The position numbers were made by a program, and so were the translations under genes. Below, piece by piece: positions 62,738 through 64,000 of a stretch of 64,000 nt of DNA (position 1 is its first letter; each line of letters starts with the position of its first letter). The stretch comes from an uncultured Bacteroidota bacterium (GTDB lineage: Bacteria; Bacteroidota; Bacteroidia; Chitinophagales; Chitinophagaceae): assembly GCA_902826165.1 (NCBI GenBank), contig CADEDV010000002.1:1-64000 (forward strand). Reading direction: 5' to 3'. The notes beneath the pieces are model-generated. The model was not told where the DNA came from. It did no database searches and worked only from the letters and a program-made list of their open reading frames with translations.

Positions 62738-63430
62738 ATGAAGACAATCGGGCTGATCGGCGGGCTTACCTGGCTTTCCACACTGGATTACTACCGGTTA
62801 CTGAATGAAATGGTGAATCAACGACTCGGTGGTGTGGAAGCGGGGCAGATCATCGTGTACTCTGTCAATTTTGGTGAGATCAAAGTGCTGACAGAGGCCG
62901 GGCAGTGGGACGAGATTGCCAGGCAGATCAGCGGGGTGGCAAAGAAACTGGAGCAGGCCGGTGCTGATTGTATCCTGATCGGCGCTAATACCATGCACAA
63001 GATAGCTGATGAAGTACAGGCCGCAGTTACTATCCCTGTTATTCATATCGCTGAAGAAGTAGCTGCCAGCATACAAGAGAAAGGGCTCAGCCGTGTGGCA
63101 TTACTGGGAACTAAGTACACGATGCAGCTTGATTTTTATAAAAACAAACTGGCTGCAAAAGGGATCAGCACTATCATTCCCAATGAAGCAGAAATTGAGA
63201 TCATCAATACCGCTATCTATACGGAAATGGGGAAAGGCATCTTCACCCCCGTCACAAAAGCAAAATTCCTGGGAATCATTCAGCGGCTGATCAGTGAGGG
63301 TGCAGAAGGTATCATCCTGGGGTGCACAGAAATACCGATCCTGATCAAACAGGAAGACTGTACTGTCCCGGTGTTTGATACAACCCGCATTCATTCACAG
63401 GCTGCCGTAAGATTTGCCTTAAACGGATGA
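62738..63430 (+). CDS. Aspartate/glutamate racemase-like protein lacking the first catalytic Cys
   Basis: This 230-residue protein has the Asp/Glu racemase fold with the start MKTIGLIGGLTWLST and the C-terminal GIILGCTEIPIL. In racemases two Cys act as acid/base. Here the first site reads GANTMHKIAD, with Ala where the Cys (or Thr) is, while the second Cys is kept. It could be a lyase or isomerase variant rather than a racemase. It may be co-transcribed with nothing nearby; the next gene is convergent (2 bp gap). Confidence 0.82.
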   Translation: MKTIGLIGGLTWLSTLDYYRLLNEMVNQRLGGVEAGQIIVYSVNFGEIKVLTEAGQWDEIARQISGVAKKLEQAGADCILIGANTMHKIADEVQAAVTIPVIHIAEEVAASIQEKGLSRVALLGTKYTMQLDFYKNKLAAKGISTIIPNEAEIEIINTAIYTEMGKGIFTPVTKAKFLGIIQRLISEGAEGIILGCTEIPILIKQEDCTVPVFDTTRIHSQAAVRFALNG

Positions 63431-63432
63431 GT

Positions 63433-63786
63433 TTATTTTTCCAGCAAGCCGTCAGTCTTCCATTGCTTGAAAACGTTGATGGTGCTGTCACTTAGTTTAG
63501 CAGTTCCTCTAAAAGGCATGAATCCTCTTGTGCCAGGGGTCAGTTCAATTCGGCGGATAATTTCATCAATATCAGCTTTCACATTCGCAAAATTATCATA
63601 GGGCCTTTTGTTTCCCCCTTTTGACGGAATATGGCAGGGAGCACAATTAGCCGCGACCACCGTCTGCACATTTGTCTCATAATTGAATTTAGCCGGTGCA
63701 ACGGCAGTTGCTTTTTTAGAAGAACTGCAATTAGAAAAGATGAGTACTGCTGTTGCGATAGCAGTAAGAGAAAAGATTTTTTTCAT
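63433..63786 (-). CDS. Small c-type cytochrome lipoprotein
   Basis: This 117-residue protein has a lipoprotein signal (lipobox near FSNC at residue 20) and one haem-binding motif CxxCH (NCAPCHIPSKGG). The likely sixth ligand is Met in GFMPFRGTAKLSD. The fold is the small cytochrome c domain. It would carry electrons in the periplasm, anchored to a membrane. No partner oxidase or dehydrogenase gene is in the window. Confidence 0.85.
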   Translation of the reverse strand: MKKIFSLTAIATAVLIFSNCSSSKKATAVAPAKFNYETNVQTVVAANCAPCHIPSKGGNKRPYDNFANVKADIDEIIRRIELTPGTRGFMPFRGTAKLSDSTINVFKQWKTDGLLEK

Positions 63787-64000
63787 GTTGGTTGTAATTG
63801 AAAATTGAATATATCTAAAAAAACGGAAACAGCAGCAACGCTGTCAGAACGATTTAAATCCATGGCCGGTTGCTTTGATTGCTGGTCATTCCGGTAATTT
63901 TGCTGCACTTATATGCTATCCGCTACAATCAGGACATACCGTAATGCATACACAGGTCTTTCAAAAGAAACCTGGTTATTATCATTGATCATGCTGATCA
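63787..64000. other. Window end, no gene recognised
   Basis: The last 214 bp contain no convincing reading frame, hairpin or promoter match. A gene may begin beyond the window edge. Confidence 0.5.

Overview
This window looks like a piece of chromosome from a Bacteroidota bacterium, most likely family Chitinophagaceae. The reasons are: two secreted proteins with type IX secretion C-terminal signals (types A and B); an outer-membrane beta-barrel receptor followed by a GLPGLI protein; DUF2851, DUF4382, DUF4403 and DUF6263 families; the long Bacteroidota form of signal peptidase I; and eleven exact copies of the Bacteroidota -7 promoter element TAnnTTTG placed just upstream of start codons. The window is gene-dense. 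I see no rRNA, tRNA, CRISPR array, prophage, insertion sequence or toxin-antitoxin pair.

Layout. 0-6.6 kb: end of a DUF1801 gene, a short AraC regulator, a VOC protein, a DUF4403 lipoprotein, GtrA, arginyl-tRNA synthetase and a TPR protein. 6.6-21.7 kb: a storage and maltodextrin sugar region, with branching enzyme (glgB), a beta-barrel receptor plus GLPGLI protein, a periplasmic GH13 amylase, an SLC45-type sugar transporter, glgC, glgA, and then, divergently, a fucose-permease-like transporter with a ROK sugar kinase. 21.7-30.2 kb: secreted proteins (DUF4382, NAGPA-type glycosidase, lectin/PKD T9SS protein), lipoyl synthase, an OsmC protein, a LytTR regulator and a T9SS type A protein. 30.2-35.2 kb: a minus-strand run DUF2520 > ferredoxin > IscX > KdsC-like phosphatase > UbiA prenyltransferase > Maf > DUF2851. 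35.3-39.6 kb: alpha/beta hydrolase, SGNH hydrolase and topoisomerase I. 39.6-50.3 kb: DUF6263 and a second DUF4382 lipoprotein, methyltransferase, SirB1-like protein, Tat-exported oxidoreductase, CsaA, alkyltransferase, cytidine deaminase, signal peptidase I, a CarH-like MerR/cobalamin-domain regulator and a sigma-54-type response regulator. 50.3-64 kb: pyruvate dehydrogenase E1 beta, YpdA, GNATs, AraC, cupin, thiolase, KAS III-like enzyme, small unknown proteins, gamma-glutamyltransferase, a CBS protein, an Asp/Glu racemase-like protein and a small c-type cytochrome.

How the genes work together. glgA, glgC and glgB would build glycogen. The GH13 enzyme and SLC45 transporter would degrade and import maltodextrins, and the second transporter and ROK kinase would import and phosphorylate a hexose. 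The 30-35 kb run mixes housekeeping enzymes in a probable long operon.

The least expected signal is not a gene. Several intergenic gaps hold degenerate 7-bp periodic arrays, repeatedly five units (35 bp) long. They have different core tetranucleotides (GACT, AGCT, ACTT, GTTA) and often begin at a stop codon on each side of a terminator hairpin between convergent genes. No complete new multi-gene system is evident. The other leads are single-gene oddities (a pseudo-receiver LytTR protein, a sigma-54-type regulator without HTH, a transporter with a large insertion, an Asp-rich DUF4382 protein) and four genes whose promoter box sits only 3-6 nt before the start codon.
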